A stretch of 64,000 nucleotides of DNA from Proteles cristata cristata (GCA_017311185.1 JAESUZ010001522.1:62001-126000); one strand, 5' to 3'; positions 25,300 through 38,145 are shown, counted from the stretch's first letter. The notes: generated by a model not told the origin, from the sequence alone. Numbers and translations are program-made.

Positions 25300-25725
25300 T
25301 CATGATAGGATATAATTATAAATCTTAATAACTCTGCTAAACTCCTGGAGGCAGAGGCTAGAACCATGGTTATGGGCTAGCAGGAGGAGAAAATGGGGAG
25401 ACCTGGGTCAAGGGATACAAAGTTTCAATTATACAAAGTTTCAACTAGTTCTGGAGATCTAATACACAACAGTGTGACTGTACAATACAATATAATACTG
25501 TTTTGTATACTTGGACATTTGCTAGGAGGGTAGATCTTAAGTGGTTTCATCACCAAAAAAAGAAAGAAGAAAAAGAAAATGGTTAACTGTGTTAATCAGC
25601 TAATCAGCTTGATTGTGATGACTATTTCATAGTGTGTATATATATAAAATCATCAAATGATATTCCTAAAACATACACAATTTTTAATTATCAATTATAC
25701 CTCAGTAAAACTGGGGGAAAAAAAG
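25300..25725 (+). mobile_element. Older L1 3' UTR remnant
   Basis: Contains the order typical of mid-age mammalian L1 3' ends: 'GAGGCAGAGGCTAGAACCATGGTTA', 'GTACAATACAATATAATACTG', 'CTTGGACATTTGCTAGGAGGGTAGATCTTAAG' (given in part) and 'CAATTATACCTCAGTAAAACTGG'. No open frame. Confidence 0.65.
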
Positions 25726-25809
25726 AAAAGTAAACCAAGAATTTCAAATTATATGGATTTACAAAATAGGCAAAAATCCACAATTTATCCTCATTTTAAA
25801 AACCAGATA

Positions 25810-26040
25810 GGGGCGCCTGGGTGGCTCAGTCGGTTAAGCATCCAACTTCGGCTCAGGTCATGATCTCACGGTTCGTGGGTTCAAGCTCTGCATCTGGCTC
25901 TGTGCTGACAGCTAGCTCAGAGCCTGGAGCCTGTTTCAGATTCTGTGTCTCCCTCTTTCTCTGACCCTCCCCTGCTCATGCTGCCTGCCTCTCTCTCTCT
26001 CTCTCTCCCTCTCTCTCTCAATAAAACATTTTTAAGAGTT
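25810..26040 (+). mobile_element. Felid CAN-SINE
   Basis: GGGGCGCCTGGGTGGCTCAG head, CGGCTCAGGTCATGATCTCA, long CT tract and AATAAAACATTTTT tail. Close to consensus. Confidence 0.93.
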
Positions 26041-26517
26041 AAAGAAAAGCAAATATAGGTATTTTCTCTTAAAACTATGAGAAATCAAATATGATAGAAG
26101 TTTTATTCTTTTACTTTTCTTTCATGATCTATTATAAAAATTCTTTACCTTAAAGAGTGGGTCAAATTTGCATAAATATTTGTTTTGTTACCTAGATTTT
26201 TCTTTGCAATTGATATGAACCTTAATAAATTACTATATTAAATTTTTCTGTAATTTTAAAATGTCCATTGTTTTCTCCAAATTAGATTACTGTGAAAGAA
26301 GAAGACGGTAATTATGAGAGTGACTTATTGCAGTGGTTTCTAGTTCTGACCTCCAGTTATCCCATGATGTTGACCAGACAAGCCTCACGTTCAGTACATA
26401 AAAAAAAGAGAGCTTATGCGTGATTACCTTCTATAATTAAAATTGGAAAACTCTCAGTAATCATAGTATATTAAACATGTCTTGATAAAAAATAATCTAG
26501 AAGAGTAGTTTTTAAAA

Positions 26518-26618
26518 TTACTTTTAATAATAAGCTCTACACCTAACATGGTGCTTGAACTCACAATTCCAAATCAAGAGTCACATGCTCTACCTACTGA
26601 GCCAGCCAGGCATCTCAA
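26518..26618 (-). mobile_element. Old short CAN-SINE
   Basis: AAGCTCTACACCTAACATGG, GCTTGAACTCACAATTCCAA and CTACTGAGCCAGCCAGGC are the older short carnivore type without the long CT tract. Confidence 0.8.
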
Positions 26619-27467
26619 TAAAAATAGTCTGAATACATAATTATTAGTTACATTTCATTAGTACTTGGCAAACCTAATTTCACTAATTGACCATATTATT
26701 AAAGTGTAAGTATTTGTGTCAAAAAATTTTATTTGTATTTAGCTATTTAAAAATTATAAATAAAGAATCTACTATAAAAACTGATAAATAGGACAGGATT
26801 ATTCAAATTTTATTTAAAATAAACTGAAGTTATTATTTTTCCTAAACCTTTAAAATTCTGTTAAAAGCAAAATCAAATGCCAGTCACTTTCTGGGATGTG
26901 TTCCTCAGGTCTTCAAGGTTAGCGATATTATAACCACTCTCATAAATGTCATAAGCCAAATTTTCTATCCTCCAGAGGATTGAAGAAATATGGGTGTCTC
27001 TTCTATATGAACTCAGAGCAGAGAGCAGGTGACATGGACAAAGGTTGACAGAAGGAAATGACAATTTCTGCCTTTATGATTCTAATCTTAAATTGTTGGT
27101 AGGTCATTTGACATAGTCTGAAAGAATACAGAGGAGTGAGATTGCAATCCTGTTAAACAGGAAGCGTGTGTGTAACACCTGTTTTAGGTTTTGAAGCATG
27201 ACTAGTGGTTGGCAGGTGATGGAAATGAAGAAGAATGGTTCAGTGGAAGGCAATGGGATGAAAATACAATACTGAGGTGTGAAATAGCACCTTACATGAG
27301 GACAGTCACCATGAAGAGTTCCCTGCTTCTGGGCAGTGAAGAGAGAGGGAAATGTGGTAAGGGGATGAGGCCAGAAGAGAGATGAGCATTAGCGAATGGA
27401 ATGTCCTAACTGCTAAGTTAAGGATTTGGGACCCCCTCCTGCAGACTCGATGTGGTCAGTAAAGGGT

Positions 27468-27672
27468 TCTCAGCCTGGGTGACTCAGTCAGTTAAGCACC
27501 CAACTCTTGACTTTTGTCTCCAGTCGTGATCTCACGGTTCGTGAGGTCAAGACCTGCATCAGGATCTGCATTGACAGTGCAGAGCCTGCTTGGGATTCTG
27601 TCTCTCTCTTTCTCTGCCCCTCCCCTGATTGTTCTTTTTCTCTCTCTCAAAATAAATAAAACTGAACTTTAG
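27468..27672 (+). mobile_element. Diverged felid CAN-SINE
   Basis: CAGCCTGGGTGACTCAGTCA head, CGTGATCTCACGGTTCGTGA, CT-rich stretch and AAAATAAATAAAACTGAA tail. Confidence 0.88.
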
Positions 27673-28132
27673 AAAAAAGAATCTGATTAGATGTATTTTT
27701 TTTTAAGCTGGCTCTCATGGTCTGTGATAGGATGGGAATGGAGATAGACAGACAAGTGATAGACAGACAGACTTCACAATGTGCAGGAAGAGATGAAGAG
27801 GCCCCAAACCAAGGCATTAGCACAGAGAGTGGAAAGGAATGGGCAGATGTGAGTGGTATGAAATGGAAATAACAAAACTAGATGATCAGTGAGAAATAGA
27901 GGAGGGGAGGGGGAAGATCTCTCTTCGAGCCATCCAGCTTGGAAGGTCCTGTGGAGGGAGCTGCCATGGGAAAAATGAACATTTTTGTTTGAGGGGATTG
28001 TGGAGAAGGATTGCTATGTGTTGAGTGTTAGATGTCCATGGTATCTTATACGAGTATGTCCTTTAACAGATTGGTAGTTAGCAAGAACTAAAGGTGTATG
28101 TTTGTATATGTATATAAACAGGTACATCATAA

Positions 28133-28318
28133 GGGTGCCTGGGTGGCTCTGTTGGTTGAGCATCTAACTCTTGATTTCGGCTCAGGTCATGATGTCAGTG
28201 TCATAAGATTGAGCCCTGCATTGGGCTCCACACTCAGTGTGGAGCCTGCTTGAGGTAATCTCTCTTCTGTCACTCTCCCCTGCTCACACACTCTTTCTAA
28301 AATTAAAAAAAAAGTTTT
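28133..28318 (+). mobile_element. CAN-SINE, older subtype
   Basis: GGGTGCCTGGGTGGCTCTGT head; GGGCTCCACACTCAGTGTGG middle of an older subtype; TAAAATTAAAAAAAAA tail. Confidence 0.88.
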
Positions 28319-29392
28319 TTAATTGAAAAATGGGTATAATGTAAGTGAGTATAGACATATATAGATAGCAAAGAGGCTATGGAAAAACAGGGGTGGGGTG
28401 ATTCATGAGTACAGGGAGATTGGAGAAGGAGATCACATCAAAGAAGGCTTCACATAGATATATTTGAGCTAGGTTTAAAACATTAGTAAGAATTTTCTGG
28501 GAATGTACTTCAGGTGTTAGGAACAGGGATGGGGTATTCCAGGAAAAGGCACAGAGGTATGAGAAAAGAATAATCGGCTGCCAATCATAGACAATGAGAA
28601 ATGATCACCAGGGAACACATACGGAGTGTTAATATTCCCCGGTTTCCCACCTCCCCATCCTCTGTGAGCCCTGAATCAGAGGAGCAACAGGGGAGGAGCC
28701 TTGGAATAAAAACCTGAAGGATCCACTAGAAAGGTATGAAAAACACTGAAACAAAGCCCTATTCAGTGTCTCTGGTAAACAGGTCAAAGAGAAAACACTT
28801 ATGGTACAATGTCAAAGAATTGGGGAAAGAGCTGAAAATCACACGCTGAACACCACATCCTTAAGTGTTGATGTCATCAAAGAACTCTGGAATCAGGACA
28901 AAAGGCAGATAGCAAAGTAGAGAAGATGGGAATAGAGAGGTTGTGTTGAAGAACTTTGGGCAGCTGAGAAAGGTACCTGACATATTCAGTTAAATCCCCA
29001 AAGCAAAACAGAAATGGAATAAATTGGTGAAAGAGTCCAGGCAGAAAAATCTAAAATGCAGAAAAGCAGATTCAAACCTAGTGGCTATGGTAATTAAGGT
29101 CATAACTTACACACAGGTGTTTCATATTCATACACATTTTTAGCATACCAAATACTACATCCTTACGTGCCTAGGCACCCATCCCTGTCCCTAGGATCAC
29201 CTCTGTACTAACCTCAGCAATGAAAAACCCCATCAAAGAAAAACACACCTTAATGGGCTTGACTAGAAAGGAATAAAGGATGTGGACTGTTTTTTTGTTT
29301 GTTTGGTTTTTTTTGCCTGGCAGTTGATGTTTAAGCCTAGGTTTAAAGATATATGCTGAGAACATTCAGAAAATGTATTGAAAGTTGCAATA

Positions 29393-29422
29393 GAAAGTCC
29401 CATTATCTTTAATGGGACTTTC
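29393..29422. repeat. Perfect 13-bp hairpin in unique sequence
   Basis: GAAAGTCCCATTA, loop TCTT, TAATGGGACTTTC. No SINE or L1 around it. Confidence 0.9.
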
Positions 29423-30729
29423 ATGGCTAATTCCCTGTGCAGTGCTGAAAATGTGCCCCTTAGACTCGATTGCTTTTTTGCCTTAAGATATATGGAGTTA
29501 GTGGAGTATTCAATTTGCCTGTGCTTCTGCTGCCAGGATCTCACTCCAGCTGCTGCCCATCCCTTCGGCATTCTGTTTGGTTGTTTTCCACAGGGCGCCC
29601 CTCTCCCTGCCGACTCTTTGCCTTCTTTTCGAATACTATTAACCCCTTGTCTTTCAGCCCTCAGACTATGACACCTAGGAACCCAGTATGGTCGTGGGAA
29701 GATTTGATCAGTACTGTTTGACTAGAGTCAAATATTAATTTTGAAAGTATCGATAGGCTTCTGGGGGTTATCCCTATAAATTATACTGGAAATATGCCCG
29801 AGAGATGACTGGCTTCTGGATTTCAGCTATTATTGGACTGCTATTCACATTTTCTTAAAGGGAGAGTGTAAATATGTAATATTTTATTAGGCATGCATAC
29901 ATAAGATGAGTGAATTCTTTATTATTGAAAACAAATATTGGTCTGCCCTTTTTTGACATAAATGTATTTATGTGTTTCGTTTCAAAAAGCGCCTTCTCTG
30001 TGCTCAAGAGAACAAGGAGATAGAAGCCCTGTTGACTTGTGGCAATTTTCTCAAGCTTTTCATTTGTCAAAAACACTTTGTTAAGGGTGACCAAGGTGGG
30101 AAATATCCATAGTTCAGCAACGGGCCTTTCCATATTAATTTTGCAGAGGCTGCCTGTGTAGAACTGTAGCAGCCAAATGGGGACTGATCAGTGTTTAACG
30201 TACAGCATTCAGCCTCAGGTGTACAATTCTTCCTCAGTGCAAGGCAATAAAAGGGAGCAGGGGAAAGAAACCACATTAAGCAATTAGTTTCTTCATTCAG
30301 GCGCTTCATTCTGGTTGTCAATAGACTTCTCACAGTGGTGCTGTGTGCTCAGTACTTAATAGTAATTAGAAGCCAGAATAAATGAGATCACTACGGGAAG
30401 GAACAGCTTTACACAGAAGAGTGCATTTTATGTAGAAAAGTGCAAATCTGTAGTAGAGAAGGAGTGCTGTCTCCCTTCAATACTTGATTGCTTTACAATT
30501 GATAAATTTATTTAGCGTGCTTCAAATCTAGACTCTTTATAATCGTGAATGCATTTTTGTATGATGGAGTCTACATTCATAGTGAAGTGGTTTGGGCCGG
30601 CTGAATTAATCTCGACCAACACAATGCATTTAAAGTATAAATGCTGAGACTAAGATTGTGAATGTTGAATTATGGATCTGGGGAGCTGGAATTTTCTAAA
30701 TGAAATAATCCACGTGATGTGATTTTGGT

Positions 30730-30850
30730 AAAATGGAAAGAGCCCTGGATTTTGAATCCAAAAACTGGTTTTAAATCCTGTTACTTATTCACTGTGTGAT
30801 TACATCACCTAGTCTCAGACTTATTGGTCAAGTGGGAATAATTTCTTTCT
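30730..30850 (+). repeat. MIR remnant
   Basis: Sense MIR: AGCCCTGGATTTTGAATCCA, TTACTTATTCACTGTGTGAT and GGTCAAGTGGGAATAATTTC. Confidence 0.6.
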
Positions 30851-31022
30851 GAAAAAAGCGTAAGGAATCAATGAGCAATCTATGTGCAAACATCTACTGC
30901 AAGACCTGGCGATAGTTAACACTGAATTTCTTTTATCATAATCTGTGTTTCTGATAGTAAATCCATCTTTTCATTGCAGAGTTAGAAATATGAAATGCAT
31001 CTGTTTTAAAATAACTAGATCA

Positions 31023-31261
31023 GGGGTGCCTGGGTGGCTCAGTCAGTTAAGCATGTGATTTCAGCTCAGGTCATGATCTCGTGATTTGTGGGTTCAAGTC
31101 CCACTTCAGGCTCCGTGCTGACAGCTTAGGACCTGGAACCTGCTTCAGAGTCCGTGTCTCTGCCCCTCCCCTGCTCACACTATGTCTTCCTCTCTCTCTG
31201 CCCTTCCCCTACTAGCATTCTCTCTCTCTCTCAAAAATAAATAAACATTTAAAAAAGTTTT
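31023..31261 (+). mobile_element. Felid CAN-SINE
   Basis: Full copy with a partly repeated CT/CCCCTCCCCTGCTCA section; perfect AAATAACTAGATCA duplications at 31009-31022 and 31262-31275. Confidence 0.94.
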
Positions 31262-31279
31262 AAATAACTAGATCATACC

Positions 31280-31745
31280 TACTAAAATAGGAGAGACCTT
31301 ACAAGGAGTATTTAAAACATTACAGTTAGTTGCAAAGTAGATCTCACCACAAAAAAAGAATGATGGGGCGCCTGGGTGGCTCAGTCAGTTAAGCATTAGA
31401 CTCTTGATTTCAGCTCAGGTGATAATCTCATAGTTCTTGGGTTCCTGCCCCAGGTCAGGGTCAGGCTGTGTGCTGACAGCATGGAGTCTGCTTAGGATTC
31501 TCTCTTCCTCTCTCTTGGCCCCTTCTCTACTTGCACTCGTGCACTTTCTCTCTCTCTCTCTCTCTCTCTAAAAAATAAAGAAATGAACATTTGGGGAAAA
31601 AATGGTAATTTTATGATGTGATACAGGTGTTAGCTAACTCTATGGTGGTAATCATTTTGCAACACATAAATGTATGAATGAACATGTTATATACACCTTA
31701 AACTTGCAAAATGTTATATGTCTACAAAGCTAGAAAAAATTACAG
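31280..31745 (+). mobile_element. Older L1 3' UTR remnant split by a SINE
   Basis: AAATAGGAGAGACCTTACAA and GTAGATCTCACCACAAAAAAA precede a SINE; GATGTGATACAGGTGTTAGC and ATACACCTTAAACTTGCAAAATG follow it. This is the same L1 3' UTR class as the one near 25.5 kb. Confidence 0.6.
31366..31590 (+). mobile_element. Felid CAN-SINE
   Basis: GGGGCGCCTGGGTGGCTCAG head to AAAAAATAAAGAAATGAACA tail, inserted in an old L1 3' UTR. Confidence 0.92.
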
Positions 31746-31870
31746 TAATGAGTCATGATAGGATGAAAGAGGGGTATGAAAAATACAAGAATTAATTTCT
31801 CTGAACTGTGAGAAATAGAATACACAAAACACCGAGCCCTATTAGAGCTTATTTTTAGAATCCTTCTTTG

Positions 31871-32094
31871 GGGGCACCTGGGTGGCTCGGTCAGTTAAGT
31901 GTTCGACTTCAGCTCAGGTCATGATCTCACGGTTTGTGGGTTTGAGCCCCGCGTTGGGCTCTGTGCTGACTGCCAGCTCAGAGCCTGGAGGCTGTTTCAG
32001 ATTCTGTATCTCCCTCTCTCTCTGACCCTCCCCTGCTCACTCTGCCTCTCTCTCTCTCTCTCTCTCTCAGAAATAAATAAAACATTAAAAAAAA
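31871..32094 (+). mobile_element. Felid CAN-SINE, intermediate subfamily
   Basis: Has CTGACTGCCAGCTCAGAG but still ATTCTGTATCTCCC. Duplications TTTTTAGAATCCTTCTTTG / TTTTTAGAATCCTCCTCTG at 31852-31870 and 32095-32113, two mismatches. Confidence 0.94.
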
Positions 32095-33169
32095 TTTTTA
32101 GAATCCTCCTCTGGTAGCTTGTAGAAAGTCATTCAAGAGCAGCAGAACAGGATCCCCTTGAAATCAAGGACAGGAAGTTTTCTCTCCCAGCATCAAGAGC
32201 CAAGAGTATGGGTTAAAATAGACACAAATAGTTAGGACTTGCAAAGACTCAGGTCCCAACATTTGTTTATTCATGTGTTCACTGAGGAGAAAAAGGAAGG
32301 ATGGAGCACTGCTGTGTGGCCTGCACCAAGCTTTCCCAAACCAGAGAGGTAAGAGGGTCACAGCACGTACGATCTGAGGCCTTGACAAGGGACCCACGTT
32401 GGCAGCCAGGCAGCCATACTATGGAGCATGGGTACACTTTAGTAGTGACAATAGAAGAAAGGTGGTCAGAGGATTGAGTTTTTAAAGGAAATGTTTCAAG
32501 AAATAGGTTTATAACTTTCAAAGTGCAATAGAGAGGAAGAATATATAACATGCCATGTTGACCGTGAAAGAACGGATTTTGTTAGGGCTTCAAATATGTT
32601 CTTCAGAACCCAGAAAATATTGGCAAGGGAGAACTAGATACTTGTGATGAGGGAATAAGTACTAATTAATGAATTAATATAAGAATAATTAATATATTCT
32701 GATATATATTTTCCATATATTACCAAAACTCAACCAGAGTTATTAATCAGAAGACATGGTGTGAGCAGTGATTAAACCCAGAGAAAGGAAAGTACAAACC
32801 ATTGTTGAAGAAAGAAAAGTCGTATGCCATTTACAAGCCACAAGGGAATCTGATTGTGCTTTTACTAATATTTATTGTCCCTATAATGCATTTATTACTT
32901 CATGAAATTTATTTGATCAGTGAACACGCATACAATACATTGAACAAATGCAGAGTATAAAGAAATGAATCTTTTAGGAATATACATATAAGACCTTTGG
33001 CACACATTAAGAATTCATGTCATTTTTTTTCAGTAAGTGTATACAGAATGCTTACTGAGTCCTGGGGAGTACATAATGTCTAGGAAGGCTACAGTCAGTT
33101 CAGGCAACAGTCCCGCCTACTGATGGTGGTAGTGATAACAGTATTAATATTAGTGAAAATTGCTAACAT

Positions 33170-33400
33170 TTGTTAACAATATACTACATCCTGTCCCTCA
33201 TATTAAGTACTAAATATGGATTATTTCACCTAATCCCGGGAAGAGCCCTCTGAGGTGCATATATCACTAAACTTAATTTACAGATGAGGAAACAGAGTTT
33301 CAGGAGCTTCAGCCACTTGCCCAAATTCACATAGTTACTAACAAAATCCAAGATCCAACTCAGGAAGTTTACCTGCAATGCCTGTGTTCTTTAACTGTAC
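33170..33400 (-). repeat. MIR remnant
   Basis: Antisense MIR: ATTTCACCTAATCCCGGGAA, TTTACAGATGAGGAAACAGA and CACTTGCCCAAATTCACATAG in part. Confidence 0.72.
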
Positions 33401-33628
33401 ACCTTTCACGCAAGTATGATACAGCATGATAAGAGGTACGAAGCATCATGTGATCCCATACATGAGAGAGCAACACATGAAAACTGCAAGATGTAGTGAT
33501 TTCAGAGAACTGTACACGGTAGAGTGGAAAAATGAAGAAGGAAACCAGGGACTGTATTATGAACATTTTGTATCGCATGTTAAAAGTGGGAAGCCTTTTG
33601 ATGTTTTGCACTTTCATCTGCATTTTTA

Positions 33629-33846
33629 TTTTTATTTTTTATTTTATTTTTTTTATTTCTAGGAGAGAGAGAGACAGTGTGAGCAGGGGAGGGTCAGAGA
33701 GAGAGGGAGTCACAGACTGAAATAGGCTCCAGGCTCTGAGCTGGCAGTCAGCACAGAGCCCGACGCGGGGCTTGAACCCACGAACCGCGAGATCATGACC
33801 TAAGCGAAAGTCGGACGCTTAACCAACTAAGCCACCCAGGCGCCCC
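33629..33846 (-). mobile_element. Young-subfamily SINE
   Basis: Minus copy close to the 23978 and 53750 copies; perfect TCATCTGCATTTTTA duplications at 33614-33628 and 33847-33861. Confidence 0.95.
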
Positions 33847-34059
33847 TCATCTGCATTTTTAAATGATCACCTTTGCTGTGGAGCAAAAACAGTGGAAAGA
33901 GGCAAGACTTAAGAGAGTGAGGCTGCACCAAAACAGGCAAGAGATATTAGCAGCATACCTAGAGAGAAGAGATTTATGACATAGTAAAAAATAGGAAATT
34001 AAATAAGCATGAAAGGTACTAGAGTAGGGTGTGTTAACATGTGGAACTGCACAATCCAT

Positions 34060-35180
34060 TCAATCTCTTATAATGGATGAGTTTAGTTTCATGGCTTGCG
34101 GGCTTATAACGTTTCTCAGTCTGGAGCTGAAACAGTGGGCAAATCACAGATAACTAGACAAAGATTTTAGGAAAGTGGTGATTTTCATCTTAACCCATAG
34201 TCTGGGATGGTTTTATAAAAATGGGAACATTAGAGATACTAAAATATAACTTCACAATAATACTTTAAGGAATTAGATAATTTCTGCATCTTATTTCTTC
34301 TAACTACTTTCTTACCAGGGCCAATGTCAATAGTGAATTTCTAACTCATCTATTTCCTACAGCGCTTGTTTTGTTATAGCCGAGTAAGATGGGAACACGA
34401 GAAAAGCACAAAGAAGAGGTAAAAACACTTAGAAACTGAGCAGAATCATTTGTATTTTTTCCAACGAGGAGAAATGTATCTTTAGTTCAAAGATTGTTGA
34501 AACTAATCTGCCTTAGGCTACACAGGACAGAAGTTCAGATGATGCCGTGGAGTGCATCAAATCAGGCAGTCAGCAGAACCTTCCATCTGTCAAAAAGAGC
34601 TTCTGTGTATAAAAGAGTGATGTGCAAATAGCAGAAGTAGCTGCTGCTGTTCCAGCTTATTTCACCTCCTTTGTTCTCTTGGGATTGAAACAGTCATTAT
34701 TTCTCTGCAAATTTCAAATGCTGCCCAGGTAGTCAGCTTAGTAAAGTATCATGGAGAACCACAGCTGATTAGAGTCCTAATAACTTGTTTGTGACAGTCC
34801 CTTGAACAAGGATAATGGGCTGCCTTTTAATTAAAGAAGAAAAAAAGATGTTTGTAGAAAAGGGGGAAATTATTTCATGTTCTGAAATCTAATTCTGTAA
34901 GACTCTATATATGCCTATAACCATAAGAAAGACCTATGACTCATGTGAAGAATATTATAAAATAATAGGTTCCTCAGGATGTCCTTATATATAGAGTCTG
35001 AGTGATGCACTTCACCTAAGGGAATTTTCTCCCTCTTGTCTCCAAGACTAAAGGCAGCATCATATTTATAAAGTCTCAAGCTAAAAAAAACAAAAACAAA
35101 AAAAAACCCAAACAAAATCAGACTCCAATTATTATGTAGAATTCTACATTGGGACGAAACTCACTGATTTCAGAATTGTT
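34060..35180. other. Repeat-poor intronic stretch
   Basis: No element recognised. Contains complex sequence such as 34660-34800 without simple repeats. Nothing else can be said by eye. Confidence 0.35.
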
Positions 35181-35193
35181 AAATATTTATTTC

Positions 35194-35217
35194 TTCTTTT
35201 TTTCATGTTTATTTATC

Positions 35218-35248
<31 letters not shown>

Positions 35249-35421
35249 CAATGAGTGGGGGAGGGGCAGAGAGAGAGGGAGACACAGAATTAAAGCAGGC
35301 TTCAGGCTCCAAGCTGTCAGCACAGAGACTGACGACTGACGTGGGGTTCAAACTAAAAACCTTGAGATCATGACCTGAGCCGAAGCTGGTTGTTTAACTG
35401 TCTGAGCCACCCAGGTGCCCC
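35194..35421 (-). mobile_element. Felid CAN-SINE
   Basis: Minus copy with (GA)n at 35220-35248; perfect AAATATTTATTTC duplications at 35181-35193 and 35422-35434. Contains a small GACTGACGACTGACG internal repeat. Confidence 0.94.
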
Positions 35422-35434
35422 AAATATTTATTTC

Positions 35435-36644
35435 ACTTTATATTATCTCGTACAAAATCCAATTAACCTTCATACTGATGCATAAAATTTAAATGAGTCT
35501 CAAGAGTTAGGCAGTTTATATAAATTGTTAAGGGGTCATGTTTAATGTTGCCATTTGCAGAATTGGTCAGCAGTGTTGTTTGACATACGGTCCCTTAAAC
35601 TCAGAAGACCCTGGCGCCTGCCTTTAGATGTGGGTATGTACTTGCCATACATCCTGTTTTTCTAACAAGAAATTATTCTGCTAATTATACTGCATGAGCA
35701 CACACAGAAAAAGACAACACAGTTATCCAAATGCCTCAATTCTATTATTTTTGCGCAAAATAGTTAAAAGTACTGCTCAAGTAGCTTTTGAAGTCACAAT
35801 ATGTGTCCCTAAATCCAGTGACTCTGGTGGTTTTGTTTGGGGATAGTTTTTCAGTTGTAACTGAGTATGTAACATTATTCAGGAGTACAATACAAATTTT
35901 CAAAGTAATGTTTGGCCTCAATTTTAAAAATATGGAGAAATAAAAACAGACTGTCCCTTGCATTCTCTATTTTAATGTTTTTCATTTCATCGTCTACATC
36001 ATGGAATTTTATGGTAAATTGTTGGGGCTGCAAATTCAGAGCTCTTCATCACATTAGTGTTTCATGTGTTTTATTTGTCTCAGAATCTGAACGACCCCTC
36101 TCCACTAGTAATAGGGAAGGTGGGAGTCACCCCCAAGAGAGAGCATCATAATGATCAGATTCCTGACTGTGAGCTAAGAGTCAGCAAATAGATTGCTGTT
36201 GGAAAACAAAGCTAAAAGCCATAAACCTCACATTGTTCTGGTTTCTCACATCAGTTTCCCAGTGAGTTACTGCATAGCTTGTGGCCCAAAAGGGGTGATG
36301 CCTGTTCTCATGTGTTCAATTTAACAGTCTCTCAGCCCTTGGGAGACTGGCTTCCTTGTTCAGTACAATTTAAATCAGCATTAAATGAAGCATTTGAGCT
36401 CAGGAGTTTTTAACAGGAAACTTGGAGTAAAACTGATCATTTTTGTCTGGGATCATGGTAAATGACCAAATATGTAGAAGATCCTCAGGTTTTGAGAACC
36501 TTTATCTAATTTATTATAGAAGTGTCATGAATCATCTTAAGGAGAAGCATTAACATGTTTGTTTTTTTTAAAGGACTAACATAACTTGCTTTAAGATTTG
36601 AAGTCTTACAAAGTGAACTAAATATAGTGTAATAGATTATGATT
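35435..36644. other. Repeat-poor intronic stretch
   Basis: No SINE, L1 or MIR recognised between two SINEs. A 79-residue open frame at 35912-36151 has no known motif and no supporting splice context. Confidence 0.35.
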
Positions 36645-36656
36645 TAATAAATGGTT

Positions 36657-36821
36657 GAGGGGTGGCTGGTGGCTCAGGTTAAGCATCCAATTCTTGATTT
36701 CAGCTCAGGTCATGATCTCACTGGTTCATGAGATAGAGCCCCAACTTCGGCTTCACGGTGAAAGTACAGAGCCTGCTTGGGATTTTCGCTCTCTCTCTCT
36801 CTTTCGTAAAAACATTAAAAA
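36657..36821 (+). mobile_element. Shortened CAN-SINE
   Basis: Degenerate head (GGGTGGCTGGTGGCTCAGG), deleted middle, AAAAACATTAAAAAA tail; AATAAATGGTT duplications flank it. Confidence 0.88.
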
Positions 36822-36847
36822 AAATAAATGGTTAAAATACAGCATGT

Positions 36848-37700
36848 TGCATTTATTTTTAATAGTTTATTGTCATATGGTTTCCATACAACACCCAGTG
36901 CTCATCCCCACAAGTGCCGTCCTACATGCCCATCACCCGCCTTCCCCTCTCCCCCATACCCATCAGCCCTCAGTTTGTTCTCAACATTCAAGAGTCTCTC
37001 ATGGTTTGGCTCCCTCCCTCTTCCCCCGTTTCCTCCTTTTTCTCCCCCATGATCCTCTGTTAAGTTCCTCCTAATCCTCCTATATGTGCAAACATATGGT
37101 AGCTATCCTTCTCTGCCTGACTTATTTTGCTCAGCATAACACCCTCAAGTTCCTTCCATGTTGCTACACATGGCCAGATATCATTCTTTCTCATTGCCAT
37201 GTAGTATTCCATGGTATAGATAAACCACATCTTCTTGATCCATTCATCTGTTGATGGACACTTAGGCTCTTTCCATGTTTTAGCTATTGTGGAGAGTGCT
37301 GCTGTGAACATTGGGGTACATGTGCTCCTATGCCTCAGCATTTCTGTATCCCTTGGGTAAATTCTTAGCAGTGCTACTACTGGGTCAAAGGAGAGTTCTT
37401 TTGTTAATTTTTTGAGGAATCTCCACACTGTTTTCCAGAGGGGCTGCACAAGTTTACATTCCCACCAGCAGTGTAGGAGGGTGCCCGCTTCTCCACATCC
37501 TCGCCAGCATCTAGAGTTCTCTGATTGGCTCATTTTAGCCACTCTGACTGGCGTGAGGTGGTATCTCAGTGTGGTTTTGATTTGTATTTCCCTGATGAGG
37601 AGCGATGCTGAGCATCGTTTCATGTGACTGTTGGCCATCTGGATGTCCTCTTTGGAGAAGTGTCTGTTCATGTCTTCTGACCATTTCTTCACTGGATTGT
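36848..37700 (-). mobile_element. Antisense 5'-truncated L1 with open ORF2 tail
   Basis: Antisense L1 of about 0.85 kb. The minus-strand frame at 37060-37692 is open for 210 residues and matches the C-terminus of L1 ORF2 protein (begins [22 protein letters not shown] zinc-knuckle-like cysteines in the middle; ends HIGGLGGT). The 3' UTR lies at 36860-37059. Truncation removes the endonuclease and reverse transcriptase, so it has no independent activity. The open frame suggests a younger copy than the one at 6.9 kb. No clear target duplication was seen. Confidence 0.88.
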
Positions 37701-38145
37701 ATTTAAACCAATTTAGGAAAATGAGGTTGGTCTCTCCAGAAGACTTGCTTGAGGGGGAGGTTTGGATGCTGATTGTTTTGTACCCCTACCATCTAGAAAA
37801 TGGACTGGCAAATGGGAGACTATGTCACATGCTTTTCCTGACCTTTCCCTCTACAGTTTTACATGCAACATAAAATTGATACCTGATGTCCAGAATCAGT
37901 TGGGACAAACATATGAAATAAAAATCACAAATAAACATATTAGCAAGTGCCAGGTTATCAGGTGAAGTCTGCTTCTACCAAACCCCAATTTGTAAAAGAA
38001 ATATTGGTGGAAGTTTGTCATTTACCTATCTCATGAATTTATCATAATGATAAAACATCACAATTTTATATAATTAATAAAATTCTATTTTTAAATTAGC
38101 CACAGGGTTATTTCTATGACCATCATTTAAAAATAAGTAGAAAGA

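Larger units (their letters stand above)
29170..31008. other. Repeat-poor intronic island with a hairpin
   Basis: About 1.8 kb holding only a weak MIR near 30.75 kb and the perfect hairpin at 29393. Overlapping open frames of 92-102 residues occur on both strands near 29.3-29.7 kb; none has recognisable features. Confidence 0.4.

Noticed and set aside
35912..36151. 79-residue open frame as a possible exon
   Set aside because: No known motif, no suitable splice sites noticed and no frame link to the gene.
37060..37692. 210-residue minus-strand open frame as a host gene
   Set aside because: It is the L1 ORF2 C-terminus; the element has lost everything upstream.
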